Source of the DNA: an uncultured Chloroflexota bacterium
GTDB taxonomy: Bacteria; Chloroflexota; Anaerolineae; Anaerolineales; Anaerolineaceae
Assembly (NCBI GenBank): GCA_902786265.1
Contig: CADACE010000021.1
Location: forward strand, 1-64,000
Direction: 5' to 3'
Length of the DNA: 64,000 nucleotides
Positions 8,090-15,826 of this stretch are shown here, piece after piece (the stretch's first letter is position 1; each line of letters starts with the position of its first letter). The notes beneath the pieces were generated by a model. That model was not told the DNA's origin. It was given only the letters and a program-made list of their open reading frames with translations, and made no database searches. Position numbers and translations under genes: made by a program.

Positions 8090-9366
8090 TCGGTGAGTTT
8101 GCATTGGTAATGAGCGTAAAAGAAAAAAAGGCGGTGGTCCTGGCACCCGGAGGCAGGTTCCTGCAGATCAAGAACCGGGATTTTCATGTGGGACAGCGTA
8201 TCCTCATCGAACCCTCTCTCCTGACTGTACAGGATCGTATCTGGTTCGCTGCCGAGACTGCAAAAGGAAATATCCGCCGCTTTGCTGACCGGCTGAAATA
8301 TAGGGGACTGATCATCCTCTCCGGCGTTGTGATTCTGATTCCCACTTCAGCATATGCGGCCACAAAATATGTTCCCTGGACCTATGTCAGTATGGACACC
8401 GGAAGCATCTCCATCCAATACGAACTGAATGCCCGCGGAGAAGTGCTTTCAACGGAAACACTCAATGATGATGCCAAAACAGTGGTTGATTCGATCCCTC
8501 CGGTTCGGTATGAAAAGGTTGAAAACGCGATTGACCGTGCGCTCAACGTGATCTATCCGGAAGAAACCCGGGAGGATAAAGAAAAGAAACCGGTTCTGAT
8601 CGGTATCTCTACCCGTTTCGGGAATGGAGAAGGAACCATCAGTACTATTACGGAAAACATGGAACAAGCCATGCCTGTTGAGCTATCCGTTGAACATCTG
8701 AGCTGGCCGGAAATACGCAATGCAAGGGAAGAAGTGATTTCCATTGGTCAATACGGACAAAGGATGGAAGATTCAGCCCGCCCCGGTCCATCCGCACAAC
8801 CGGATCCTTCATCTGGACCTGCTGATCCCGGCAGAAACGGATCTGATCCTGCGCCTTCTGCCGGACAAACAGAAGCTGAACGTCCGCCGGAAACGCCGGA
8901 TCGGAACCTGTCCGGATCTGAAAGAGAAGAAAAGTCTGTTGAAAAAAATCAGCCGCCGCAGGATCCGGAAGAACATCCCGACGATAACGGGACCATCCCG
9001 GCTGCGTCTCCTGAGGAGCCGGAGTATAAACCTTCGCCACAGTTGTCACCGCGGGAAACCCCAACGACAGATTCAGCGGAAAGCGGCACTGAACCGCATC
9101 ATGATGATTTGCCCGGTCCGGGAAACGAGCCTCAATTGACAGGCGAAACAGACACAAATGATTTTGACAGAACAAAAGGCTCCACCGGCAGCGCTGACAT
9201 TTTCCCGGAGATCCCGGATAAACTGGAAGGATCAGCCCCTTCCTCCCATGGATCACCTTCCGGAGAGGGAAACCCTCCGGAAAACGACCGCCTGCATCAT
9301 GATTTTTCACCTCCCGGTCAAAATCAGGAATTCTCCGACCAATTGCCATTCCCTCCGGACGGCTAA
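8086..9366 (+). CDS. rsgI: Membrane anti-sigma factor RsgI-like
   Basis: 426 residues with three parts. The cytoplasmic RsgI N-terminal domain (1-60; GEFALVMSVKEKKAVVLAPGG and FHVGQRILIE) binds and holds SigI in known systems. One membrane helix follows (about 74-92; GLIILSGVVILIPTSAYAA). The outside part begins with the conserved RsgI juxtamembrane domain (about 96-240; YVSMDTGSISIQYELN followed by LNDDAKTVVD). The rest (about 245-426) is a Pro/Ser/Glu/Asp-rich, apparently disordered tail and not the carbohydrate-binding module seen in C. thermocellum RsgI proteins. So polysaccharide sensing would have to occur through the tail, the juxtamembrane domain or partner proteins. A GGAGG site inside the end of sigI supports the start, and the ATGA overlap implies translational coupling. 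Confidence 0.8.
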   Translation: MIGEFALVMSVKEKKAVVLAPGGRFLQIKNRDFHVGQRILIEPSLLTVQDRIWFAAETAKGNIRRFADRLKYRGLIILSGVVILIPTSAYAATKYVPWTYVSMDTGSISIQYELNARGEVLSTETLNDDAKTVVDSIPPVRYEKVENAIDRALNVIYPEETREDKEKKPVLIGISTRFGNGEGTISTITENMEQAMPVELSVEHLSWPEIRNAREEVISIGQYGQRMEDSARPGPSAQPDPSSGPADPGRNGSDPAPSAGQTEAERPPETPDRNLSGSEREEKSVEKNQPPQDPEEHPDDNGTIPAASPEEPEYKPSPQLSPRETPTTDSAESGTEPHHDDLPGPGNEPQLTGETDTNDFDRTKGSTGSADIFPEIPDKLEGSAPSSHGSPSGEGNPPENDRLHHDFSPPGQNQEFSDQLPFPPDG

Positions 9367-9373
9367 TTTAAAC

Positions 9374-9421
9374 GGGTGCGGGCAGGGTTCCCGCTGGCAC
9401 CCGGCGCTGCCCGCCGCACCC
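9374..9421 (+). terminator. GC-rich hairpin after rsgI
   Basis: GGGTGCGGGCAG (9374-9385) pairs with CTGCCCGC-C-GCACCC (9407-9421, one bulged C), 8 nt after the rsgI stop. There is no U-run, so it is more likely an mRNA 3'-end stabiliser that acts with the true terminator at 9541. Confidence 0.5.
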
Positions 9422-9540
9422 CGCGAAGCATTCCCTACGCCGGTATTCCTGTCCCTTTATCAACAGAACATTCCTGCCGGGAAGAATTGTATTTTTCTCC
9501 CGATTTTTCCCGAATTTCATCAATTTTTCTAATAATCGAC

Positions 9541-9587
9541 GGGGCTGTCGCGCTGCTTAAAAAACTCATTTGCGACAGCCCCTTTTT
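9541..9587. terminator. Bidirectional terminator, GGGGCTGTCGC family (copy 2)
   Basis: Perfect 11-bp stem GGGGCTGTCGC (9541-9551) / GCGACAGCCCC (9572-9582) followed by TTTTT. It closes the sigI-rsgI transcript and the convergent esterase gene. Stem and much of the loop match the reverse complement of the element at 2634-2674. Confidence 0.9.
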
Positions 9588-9612
9588 CTTCAGCGGAACC
9601 GCTCCGGCCGCT

Positions 9613-10449
9613 TTACGGAAGCAGGGATGTCAGTCCCATATCGTCCAGCATTTCCGGAATATGCGCATCCCAGAAATTCCAGTCATGGAGGCCGGCATAG
9701 GTCTTGTAGGAAAAGCTGATCGGGTACTCAGCGGCTTTTTTCAGGATGTAATCCGCCATGGAATCGGAGATCCCCTTGATGAAATCTTCAGTGCCGCAGT
9801 ACATGCCGATATCGGGAATCTGCTTTTTCTGTTCGACCGCGATATCCAGCAGGTGCTTCAGGTCATGCTCCGTCCCGGCAGCGTCTCCCAGTTTTTCGGT
9901 GCCGAAAGCGTTGCGGGCAACGCCGTAAAACGGTGTCAGAAAATCTTCCGCCTCATCTTCAGGCGGGAGCTGCATTTCGATGAAATTCCCGCCTGACAGG
10001 CAGCCGATCCTGCAGTACTGATCCGGCCGGCTCAAGCCGAATTTCAGCGCGCCGTACCCGCCCATGGAAAGGCCGGCCACATAGTTATCCTCTCTTTTCT
10101 GTGAAAACTGCGGGAAGGTTTCTTTCATGAACGCGGGCAGTTCATCTGCGATATAGTCATAATAAGCGAGTCCTTTGGTCATGTTGGAATAGAAGCATTG
10201 AGCATGGACAGAAGGACATACCACCGCAATGCCTCTCGCAAGAGCATATCGTTCCAGGTTGCTGTATCGGAGCCAGCCGGTATAGTCGTCCCCCATCCCG
10301 TGGAGGAGCCATACGACCTTCAGCTCGCCATCTTCGTTGTAACGGACGCCGTTCGCCAGAAAATCGACCGCGGTATTGGGAAGGATGACATAAACATTGG
10401 TGTTCATGTGGAGTTTCTGTGAACAAAAATCTATCTGTACCCTGGACAT
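9613..10449 (-). CDS. Esterase D/tributyrin esterase-family hydrolase
   Basis: 278 residues, cytoplasmic, in the EstA/esterase D-like family that includes tributyrin esterase and S-formylglutathione hydrolase. VVWLLHGMGDDYTGW (46-60) is the oxyanion strand. GLSMGG places the nucleophile at Ser128; Asp222 in CGTEDF and His255 in GLHDWNFW complete the triad. Members cleave short acyl esters and, in gut bacteria, acetyl or feruloyl groups of plant polysaccharides. The ATG is preceded by AAGGAG with good spacing. It is monocistronic, converging on the sigI-rsgI terminator. With the hydrolase at 1764 it makes two esterases beside a polysaccharide-binding cluster; a link is inferred from position only. 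Confidence 0.85.
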   Translation of the reverse strand: MSRVQIDFCSQKLHMNTNVYVILPNTAVDFLANGVRYNEDGELKVVWLLHGMGDDYTGWLRYSNLERYALARGIAVVCPSVHAQCFYSNMTKGLAYYDYIADELPAFMKETFPQFSQKREDNYVAGLSMGGYGALKFGLSRPDQYCRIGCLSGGNFIEMQLPPEDEAEDFLTPFYGVARNAFGTEKLGDAAGTEHDLKHLLDIAVEQKKQIPDIGMYCGTEDFIKGISDSMADYILKKAAEYPISFSYKTYAGLHDWNFWDAHIPEMLDDMGLTSLLP

Positions 10450-10733
10450 TTTGATCTCCTTTTTCTTGTTTAAAACAGTACTATAAATTATACGTAAATT
10501 GTGATCTGAGGGCGCTGAGATGATAGCCGCGATTTCTTTGGGTATTCTTCCCGCGCCTGGGAATTTTTTATTCGATGGACCACGCGCTGAACAAGTTCAC
10601 GGGTGGATCCTGACACCCTGCCGGAACCATGATCAGACATTTCCCATTTTGCAGCGATCTTTATTTTTACCTCACAATGCTGTATCTTCGCTGCTGACAG
10701 TCTGTCTTGAAATCGGCGGCTTGCGGCAAGCTG

Positions 10734-10800
10734 CAGGGAACAGGCAGCAGGGAACAAATCCCTGATCCTAAATCCCCTGATCCCTGAACCCTGAAACCTT
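10734..10800. repeat. Degenerate heptamer repeat array (locus 2)
   Basis: CAGGGAA/CAGGCAG/CAGGGAA units are followed by inverted-type units ATCCCTG, ATCCTAA, AACCCTG, mostly in 7-nt phase. The two halves could pair to form a hairpin. It is within the 460-nt gene-free stretch 10450-10912, which holds no other clear feature except the promoter at its right end. Confidence 0.65.
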
Positions 10801-10897
10801 TTCTGCCTGTATAAACAAAATCCTCTGCCCGTTTTTTCTACTGACAATTATAAGATCAATATGGGGTGTATCATTCGGGAATTATTGGATTTTATGT

Positions 10898-10903
10898 TAT
10901 AAT
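10898..10903 (+). promoter_or_regulatory. -10 element of the sugar transporter operon
   Basis: TATAAT ends 9 nt before the ATG at 10913, with no ribosome binding site between. No clear TTGACA lies 17 nt upstream (10875-10880 reads TCGGGA). If used, transcription would start at or next to the ATG, giving a leaderless mRNA. Confidence 0.45.
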
Positions 10904-10912
10904 GATTCCGAT

Positions 10913-12415
10913 ATGAACAATGATACTATTCTTAGAATAAGTCATATAAGCAAAAAATATCCCGGCGTACTGGCCCTCAACGACGTGAGTTTCGATGTCA
11001 AAAAAGGACAGATCCATGCCCTCATGGGCGAAAACGGTGCCGGCAAATCCACACTGATCAAGATCATTTCCGGAGCCATACAGCCTTCCGGCGGCAGCGT
11101 CATCATCAACGATACCGAATACAAAAGCCTCACGCCCGCACTGTCTTCGCAGCTGGGCATCGGAGTGATCTATCAGGAATTCAATAACGTCCCCTCGCTT
11201 TCCGTTGTTGAAAACGTCTTCCTCGGAAAAAAGATCGGCGGCAGGTTCTGCCCCGACCAGAAACTGATGAACCAAAAGGCGCAGGAGATCTTTGATAAAC
11301 TCGGCGTCAATATCCCCCTCGACATACAGACAAGAAGGCTTTCACCCGCTCAACAGCAGATCGTTGAAATCGCCCGGGCCCTTTCTTCCGACGTAAAGGT
11401 CCTGATCATGGATGAGCCATCCGCGTCCCTGGCGATGGCGGAAGTGGAACGAATGCTGCGGATCGTCAAAAGCCTCCGTGACGAGGGTGTATCGATCATC
11501 TATATTTCCCACCGCATCGATGAAGTCCTTGATATTGCCGATACGCTGACTATTCTCCGGGACGGGAAACACATTGAGACCCGGCCGATGAAAGGTGTTG
11601 ACCGAAAAGAGATCATCCGGCTCATGGTAGGCCGTGAGCTCAACGAAACTTATCCCGCCCGCACCACGCCCATTGGAGGCCCGATCCTCGAACTGGAAGG
11701 TGTCAGCGGCAACGGGGTACACGATATTTCTTTTGAACTCAAAAAAGGAGAAATCCTCGGTCTTGCCGGACTCATCGGAGCCGGACGGACCGAACTCGGC
11801 AAGGTCATTTTCGGCGAAGCGAAGAAAGACAGCGGAACGATCCGGTACAAAGGGAAGCCGGTCGATTTTCATTCGGCAGGACAGGCGCTGAGTTCCGGGA
11901 TCGGTTATATTTCAGAAAACCGCAAAGAAGAAGGTGTTTTTCTGAATTTCCCGGTCGACTGGAACATCACGATCTCTGCGCTGAAAAAGAACTCCAGATA
12001 CGGTTTTGTCAACCGTAAAAATCTGGAAGTCCTTGCAGACAAAATGGTCTCCCGATTCAGAGTCAAGACTCCGAGCCAACTCCAGCTCGTCCGCAACCTT
12101 TCCGGCGGCAATCAGCAGAAGATCGCCCTGGCAAAGGTACTTGCCCTTGATACAGATATCATCATTTTCGATGAACCGACCCGCGGGATCGACGTCGGCG
12201 TCAAACAGGAGATCTATCACCTGATGAACGAACTGATCGAGAACGGCGTCTCCATCATCATGATTTCTTCTGAGATGGAGGAACTGTTGGGAATGTCAGA
12301 CCGGATCGTCGTGCTGCACGAAGGCCGGAAGATGGGCGAAGTCATGAAAAAAGATTTTGATCAGCAGAAGATCCTGACACTGGCTTCCGGGATCGCACTT
12401 GAGGATAAAGAATAA
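10913..12415 (+). CDS. Sugar ABC transporter ATP-binding protein (RbsA/MglA family)
   Basis: A 500-residue protein with two fused ABC ATPase domains, as usual for carbohydrate-uptake CUT2 systems. The first has Walker A GENGAGKST (39-47), signature-region LSPAQQQIVEIARAL and Walker B VLIMDEPSA. The second has the degenerate Walker A (GLIGAGRTE), LSGGNQQK and IIIFDEPTRGIDVG, the standard CUT2 arrangement. It powers import through the permease at 12428 with the binding protein at 13442. The start is the first ATG of the frame and matches the family N-terminus (ILRISHISKKYPGVLALNDVSF), although there is no ribosome binding site. The next gene starts 12 nt after its stop. The sugar is not identifiable from sequence. 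Confidence 0.92.
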   Translation: MNNDTILRISHISKKYPGVLALNDVSFDVKKGQIHALMGENGAGKSTLIKIISGAIQPSGGSVIINDTEYKSLTPALSSQLGIGVIYQEFNNVPSLSVVENVFLGKKIGGRFCPDQKLMNQKAQEIFDKLGVNIPLDIQTRRLSPAQQQIVEIARALSSDVKVLIMDEPSASLAMAEVERMLRIVKSLRDEGVSIIYISHRIDEVLDIADTLTILRDGKHIETRPMKGVDRKEIIRLMVGRELNETYPARTTPIGGPILELEGVSGNGVHDISFELKKGEILGLAGLIGAGRTELGKVIFGEAKKDSGTIRYKGKPVDFHSAGQALSSGIGYISENRKEEGVFLNFPVDWNITISALKKNSRYGFVNRKNLEVLADKMVSRFRVKTPSQLQLVRNLSGGNQQKIALAKVLALDTDIIIFDEPTRGIDVGVKQEIYHLMNELIENGVSIIMISSEMEELLGMSDRIVVLHEGRKMGEVMKKDFDQQKILTLASGIALEDKE

Positions 12416-12427
12416 CAGGATATCGAT

Positions 12428-13399
12428 ATGGACAGCAAATTCAGCAAGATAATCAAAAATAACATGCCTTGGATCATTCTGATCGTCATTTCGATCATTT
12501 TTTCATTTTTCTCGCCAAATTTTTTCAAGATCCAGAACATCATCAATATTCTGAATCAGAACGCTTTTGTGATCGTCTGCGCCATCGGGATCACGTTTAT
12601 CATGATGTCCGGGCAGATCGATCTCTCGGTCGGTTATCAGATGTCCCTGATCGGCGTCACGATCGGACTGCTGAACAAAAACTACAATATCGGTACGATA
12701 GGGATGATCCTTATTGCGGTCCTGATGGGCGTTCTTCTGAATATACTGAACATGACACTATCGATCAAGCTGAATATCGGGCTGCTGATGGTCACGACCG
12801 CGACTTCCATGCTGTATCAAGGGCTCAGTTTCACGATATCCGGTTCGAAAGCTGTCGGCGGGTTTCCTGATTCATTTAAAAAGATCGGACAGGCAAACTT
12901 CTTCGGGACCAGAATCCCGATCGCAGTCATTATCATGCTGTTTTTCGCGGTCATCATGGAACTGTTCCTGACGAAGACTTACTGGGGACGTCATATTTAT
13001 GCCATGGGCGGAAATGAAGATGCGTCAAGGCTCGCGGGCATCGAAGTCATCAAAACAAAATACCTGATCGGTGTGATCGCGGGTGTTTTCGTTGGGATTT
13101 CAACCGTGATGCTGATCTCCCGGCTCGGTTCGGTCAACAGCAGCTCCGGTCCGGGAACTGAGTTCACCGTGCTGATTGGCATCTTGCTGGGCGGTGTATC
13201 CGTCCGCGGCGGCGAGGGACGGCTCAGCGGTGTCGTAGCGGGCATCCTGATCATGGCTATCCTGAGCAATGGGATGCAGCTGGCGGGATTCGGTGTCTAT
13301 TTGCAGTATGTGGTCAAAGGCATTATCATGCTGGCCGCGATCGGCATCGATGTATATCAGCTGAATCATCAAAAGATCATTGATGAGAAACTAAATTAG
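12428..13399 (+). CDS. Sugar ABC transporter permease (RbsC/CUT2 family)
   Basis: 323 residues with about eight to ten hydrophobic segments. The CUT2 permease motif is seen as GGNEDASRLAGIEVIKTKYLIGVIAG in mid-protein (given as two halves: GGNEDASRLAG and IEVIKTKYLI), with SSGPGTEFTVLIGILLGG after it. It forms the membrane channel for the ATPase encoded immediately upstream. The ATG follows CAGGATATCG, a modest ribosome binding site. This is the middle gene of a three-gene operon in the order ATPase-permease-binding protein; the usual order puts the binding protein first or last. Confidence 0.9.
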   Translation: MDSKFSKIIKNNMPWIILIVISIIFSFFSPNFFKIQNIINILNQNAFVIVCAIGITFIMMSGQIDLSVGYQMSLIGVTIGLLNKNYNIGTIGMILIAVLMGVLLNILNMTLSIKLNIGLLMVTTATSMLYQGLSFTISGSKAVGGFPDSFKKIGQANFFGTRIPIAVIIMLFFAVIMELFLTKTYWGRHIYAMGGNEDASRLAGIEVIKTKYLIGVIAGVFVGISTVMLISRLGSVNSSSGPGTEFTVLIGILLGGVSVRGGEGRLSGVVAGILIMAILSNGMQLAGFGVYLQYVVKGIIMLAAIGIDVYQLNHQKIIDEKLN

Positions 13400-13441
13400 C
13401 GACTTAGGAAAGGGATTTCCTATAAACAAAAAGGAGAAAAT

Positions 13442-14416
13442 ATGAAGAAATTTGTTGTTGTATTGCTTGCAGTTTTACTTATCGGCTGTTTCGCCGGTTC
13501 AGCGATCGCTGACGGAGAACAGAACTATCTGGGTATCGTTTGGCCCAGCCTCCAAATCGAATTTTTCGACTGGGCGGCGAACTTCATGAAATCCCAGGCT
13601 GAAGAAGCAGGCTGGAAAGCAGAGATCACCAGCTACGATTTCGATACCGTTACCCAGATCCAGCAGATGGAAAACTTCGCCACCATGGGCGTAACGCATA
13701 TCATTTCCTATGCGGGCGAACCGGAAGCCCTGGTCGATGTCTGCAAAAAGCTCCGTGAACAGGGAATCGTGATGAGCTTCTTCGCGACTGCTCCATCCGA
13801 TTTGGATGCTTATGACAACGTCGCTGTTGCGAACCAGTATGATATCGGCAAAGCCATGGCTGAAAATGCCGTGGACTGGGTCAATGAAAAATACCCGGAT
13901 GCCGCAGACGGATCCATCAAGGCCGTCATGTTTGCACTGCCCACGACCGAAGATGATGTGCAGCGCGACAACGGCGTCCGTGATACCCTGAAAGCCTGCC
14001 CCAAGATCGAGATCGTAAAGGAATATGAACTGGATAATGATTACAATACGACGATGCCGGGCATGGTCGACATGATGATGCTCGAACATCCGGATGTCCA
14101 GGTCGTTGTCTGTCACTTCGCTTCTCTTTCCATCCAGGCTGATGAACGTCTTCTGACCTATTCCCAGATCGACCGCGATAACTTCGGCATCTTCTCCGGC
14201 GACATCGACACGATGATCGGCGAAAGAATGATGAAGACCCTCGATGGCGAAGGCCTGATCCGTGCCACCGGCACCTATGACCCGGACGGCGTTTCCAAGC
14301 AGTTCGGCCTCTGCCGCGGCGATTATAACGATCAGCTGAACGATAAGAAGGAATTCGAATATTCCATCACGAAGTTCACAGCCGAAACGATCCATGAATA
14401 CATGGAGACCCACTAA
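13442..14416 (+). CDS. Sugar ABC transporter substrate-binding protein (type I periplasmic-binding fold)
   Basis: 324 residues with a signal peptide (MKKFVVVLLAVLLIGCFAGSAIA). LIGC at 13-16 is lipobox-like, so the protein may be a lipoprotein; otherwise cleavage after AIA is plausible. The mature part has the alternating alpha/beta pattern of the type I periplasmic-binding fold (Peripla_BP_4): GIVWPSLQIEFFDWAANFM, VTHIISYAGEPEALVDVC, VVCHFASLSIQADERLL. It captures the sugar for the ATPase and permease upstream. A strong AAGGAG site precedes the ATG and the gene is followed by a clear terminator. The 42-nt gap after the permease gene lets translation of the abundant binding protein be set separately (inference). 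Confidence 0.9.
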   Translation: MKKFVVVLLAVLLIGCFAGSAIADGEQNYLGIVWPSLQIEFFDWAANFMKSQAEEAGWKAEITSYDFDTVTQIQQMENFATMGVTHIISYAGEPEALVDVCKKLREQGIVMSFFATAPSDLDAYDNVAVANQYDIGKAMAENAVDWVNEKYPDAADGSIKAVMFALPTTEDDVQRDNGVRDTLKACPKIEIVKEYELDNDYNTTMPGMVDMMMLEHPDVQVVVCHFASLSIQADERLLTYSQIDRDNFGIFSGDIDTMIGERMMKTLDGEGLIRATGTYDPDGVSKQFGLCRGDYNDQLNDKKEFEYSITKFTAETIHEYMETH

Positions 14417-14459
14417 CAGGGTACACAACCGATCATAATTCGGAAATAACTTAAAACCG

Positions 14460-14498
14460 GAGGGTGTCTCAAAATATGAAAAGACACCCTCTTGTTAT
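14460..14498 (+). terminator. Intrinsic terminator of the sugar transporter operon
   Basis: Perfect 10-bp stem GAGGGTGTCT (14460-14469) / AGACACCCTC (14482-14491) followed by TTGTTATTT. Confidence 0.85.
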
Positions 14499-14656
14499 TT
14501 CAAAATTCAATAATGAAATGTCATCTAAGAAACTATAATCAGTTTTTCTATATCAATTTCTTCCCAGAATATAGCGCCGCATAAGATCTGATGCGAACAC
14601 GTTGTATCTTTTAATTTCTGATAAATCTGAGTTCATAAATCTATATCTCCAAGACC

Positions 14657-15238
14657 TTACTCTTGGTTGAATATCAATTTATATGATTCCGGATCACCGA
14701 TTCTGATAGGGTGTTGCTGGAATCGATCCAGGATCTCCGGGTTTACCTTTTTAAGATCTGCCGGCTCTAAAGAACCGTCTTTTCTAAGGATAAGGCAAAC
14801 CGTTGGAGTATCACTTCCTTCCACATAATCTGAAGATTCCGATCGGCATAGAAAACATCGACATTCTTTCTGCATGTAGTGACTTGATCATTCGTCAGAT
14901 TCTTATACATTCTCCGATCTGCTTCCTCACAGGATGTAAATGTATAGCATCTGCCTTCTTCATCCGGGACAAATGCCAAGGTGGCCGACATGGTTGCTCC
15001 GAAAGCTGTTCCATCCCAGGCATTATCATATTCCATATAAAGTCTTGAACGCTGCCAACCCTGCTGGCTCTGAACTGTCACATCGAACATATCACTTCTC
15101 TCAGAAATAGTGATTTTCTCACCATTTTCTTTGACAAGCACAGGTGTGTTATGTTCTTCCATTTCATACCAGAACAGCGGATTGTAATAACGTGTTTCTA
15201 TCGGCAGATTATGTTTCCGGTACCCCAATACGCTTCAT
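14657..15238 (-). pseudogene. Hypothetical gene with two frameshifts
   Basis: Three reading frames join into one plausible protein. ATG at 15238 begins MKRIG and then the frame is lost at a GGGG run near 15225; with one G fewer it continues as YRKHNLPIETRYYNPLFWYE. That frame runs to about 14840 (TFTSCEEADRRMYKNL, RKNVDVFYADRN) and then a second shift leads into DYVEGSDTPTVCLILRKDG, ending LIFNQE at 14657. The complete product would be about 190 residues, soluble and charged; I do not recognise its family. Either the gene is broken or the sequence has indel errors at these points. There is nothing else in 14499-14656. Confidence 0.5.
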
Positions 15239-15272
15239 TTCATTAATAATTAGATACATTCACATATTTTCG

Positions 15273-15426
15273 CATATCGTTATTTTGTGAGGTGAAGTTT
15301 TTGTTTTCGCACATTCAGAAAATTTTCGGAATCAATATTACATCAGAATGGACAGAAATTAGAAAATGTATACCCCCTAATAGTGCGGGAAAAGAAGATG
15401 TTTTTGTATCAAATCCTCGCTGCTGA
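15273..15426. repeat. Island-flanking direct repeat (left copy)
   Basis: About 150 bp that recur in the same orientation at 20879-21028. The best-conserved blocks are ATCGTTATT.TGTGAGGTGA, then TTTTTGTTTTCGCACAT.CAG.AAA, and at the far end GATGTTTTTGTATCAAATCC.CGCT.CTGA. The middle is diverged. The two copies enclose the four-gene island 15827-20778. Confidence 0.7.
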
Positions 15427-15611
15427 GAAATGGTATAGTTGTATCAGTAATACAACCACATACTTTTCAATGATTGAACTAAATAACGATTACTAAATCT
15501 AATGTGGAGAAGTATCAGCCTGATACTTTATTTCATCTGTATCTTCTGAATCAGAGATGTCAGCTTCACTCATTTCATCATCTGATACTGAAGGATGTTG
15601 AATATATAATG

Positions 15612-15650
15612 AAACCGCCAATGGGATAATTCCCTGTCGGCGGTTTTTCT
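15612..15650 (+). terminator. Terminator-like hairpin
   Basis: AAACCGCC (15612-15619) / GGCGGTTT (15639-15646) followed by TTTC. It faces right although no rightward gene precedes it, so it may be a relic or end an unseen small RNA. Confidence 0.5.
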
Positions 15651-15683
15651 TTCTGTAATGAAGGTGTCATTGAACGGATTGCG

Positions 15684-15815
15684 TCATTTCTTCTCTTCCT
15701 GGACTGCTTTGAATGTCTCTTCCGGGATGATCAACGACACACCGTTGGTCATGCTGTACTGTTCATGGAACGACACAGTATAATTACTGGTATAAAAAGC
15801 TGCTTTAATTATGAA
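15684..15815 (-). pseudogene. Possible 3' gene remnant
   Basis: Directly beyond the stop of the RCC1 protein gene, an open frame without its own start reads AAFYTSNYTVSF, HEQYSMTNGVSLIIPEETF and KAVQEEKK before a TGA. Its composition looks like a real C-terminus. It may be the tail of a gene that was replaced when the paralogue at 15827 took its present C-terminal domain. The evidence is only compositional. Confidence 0.25.
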
Positions 15816-15826
15816 AATTTTTGTTA

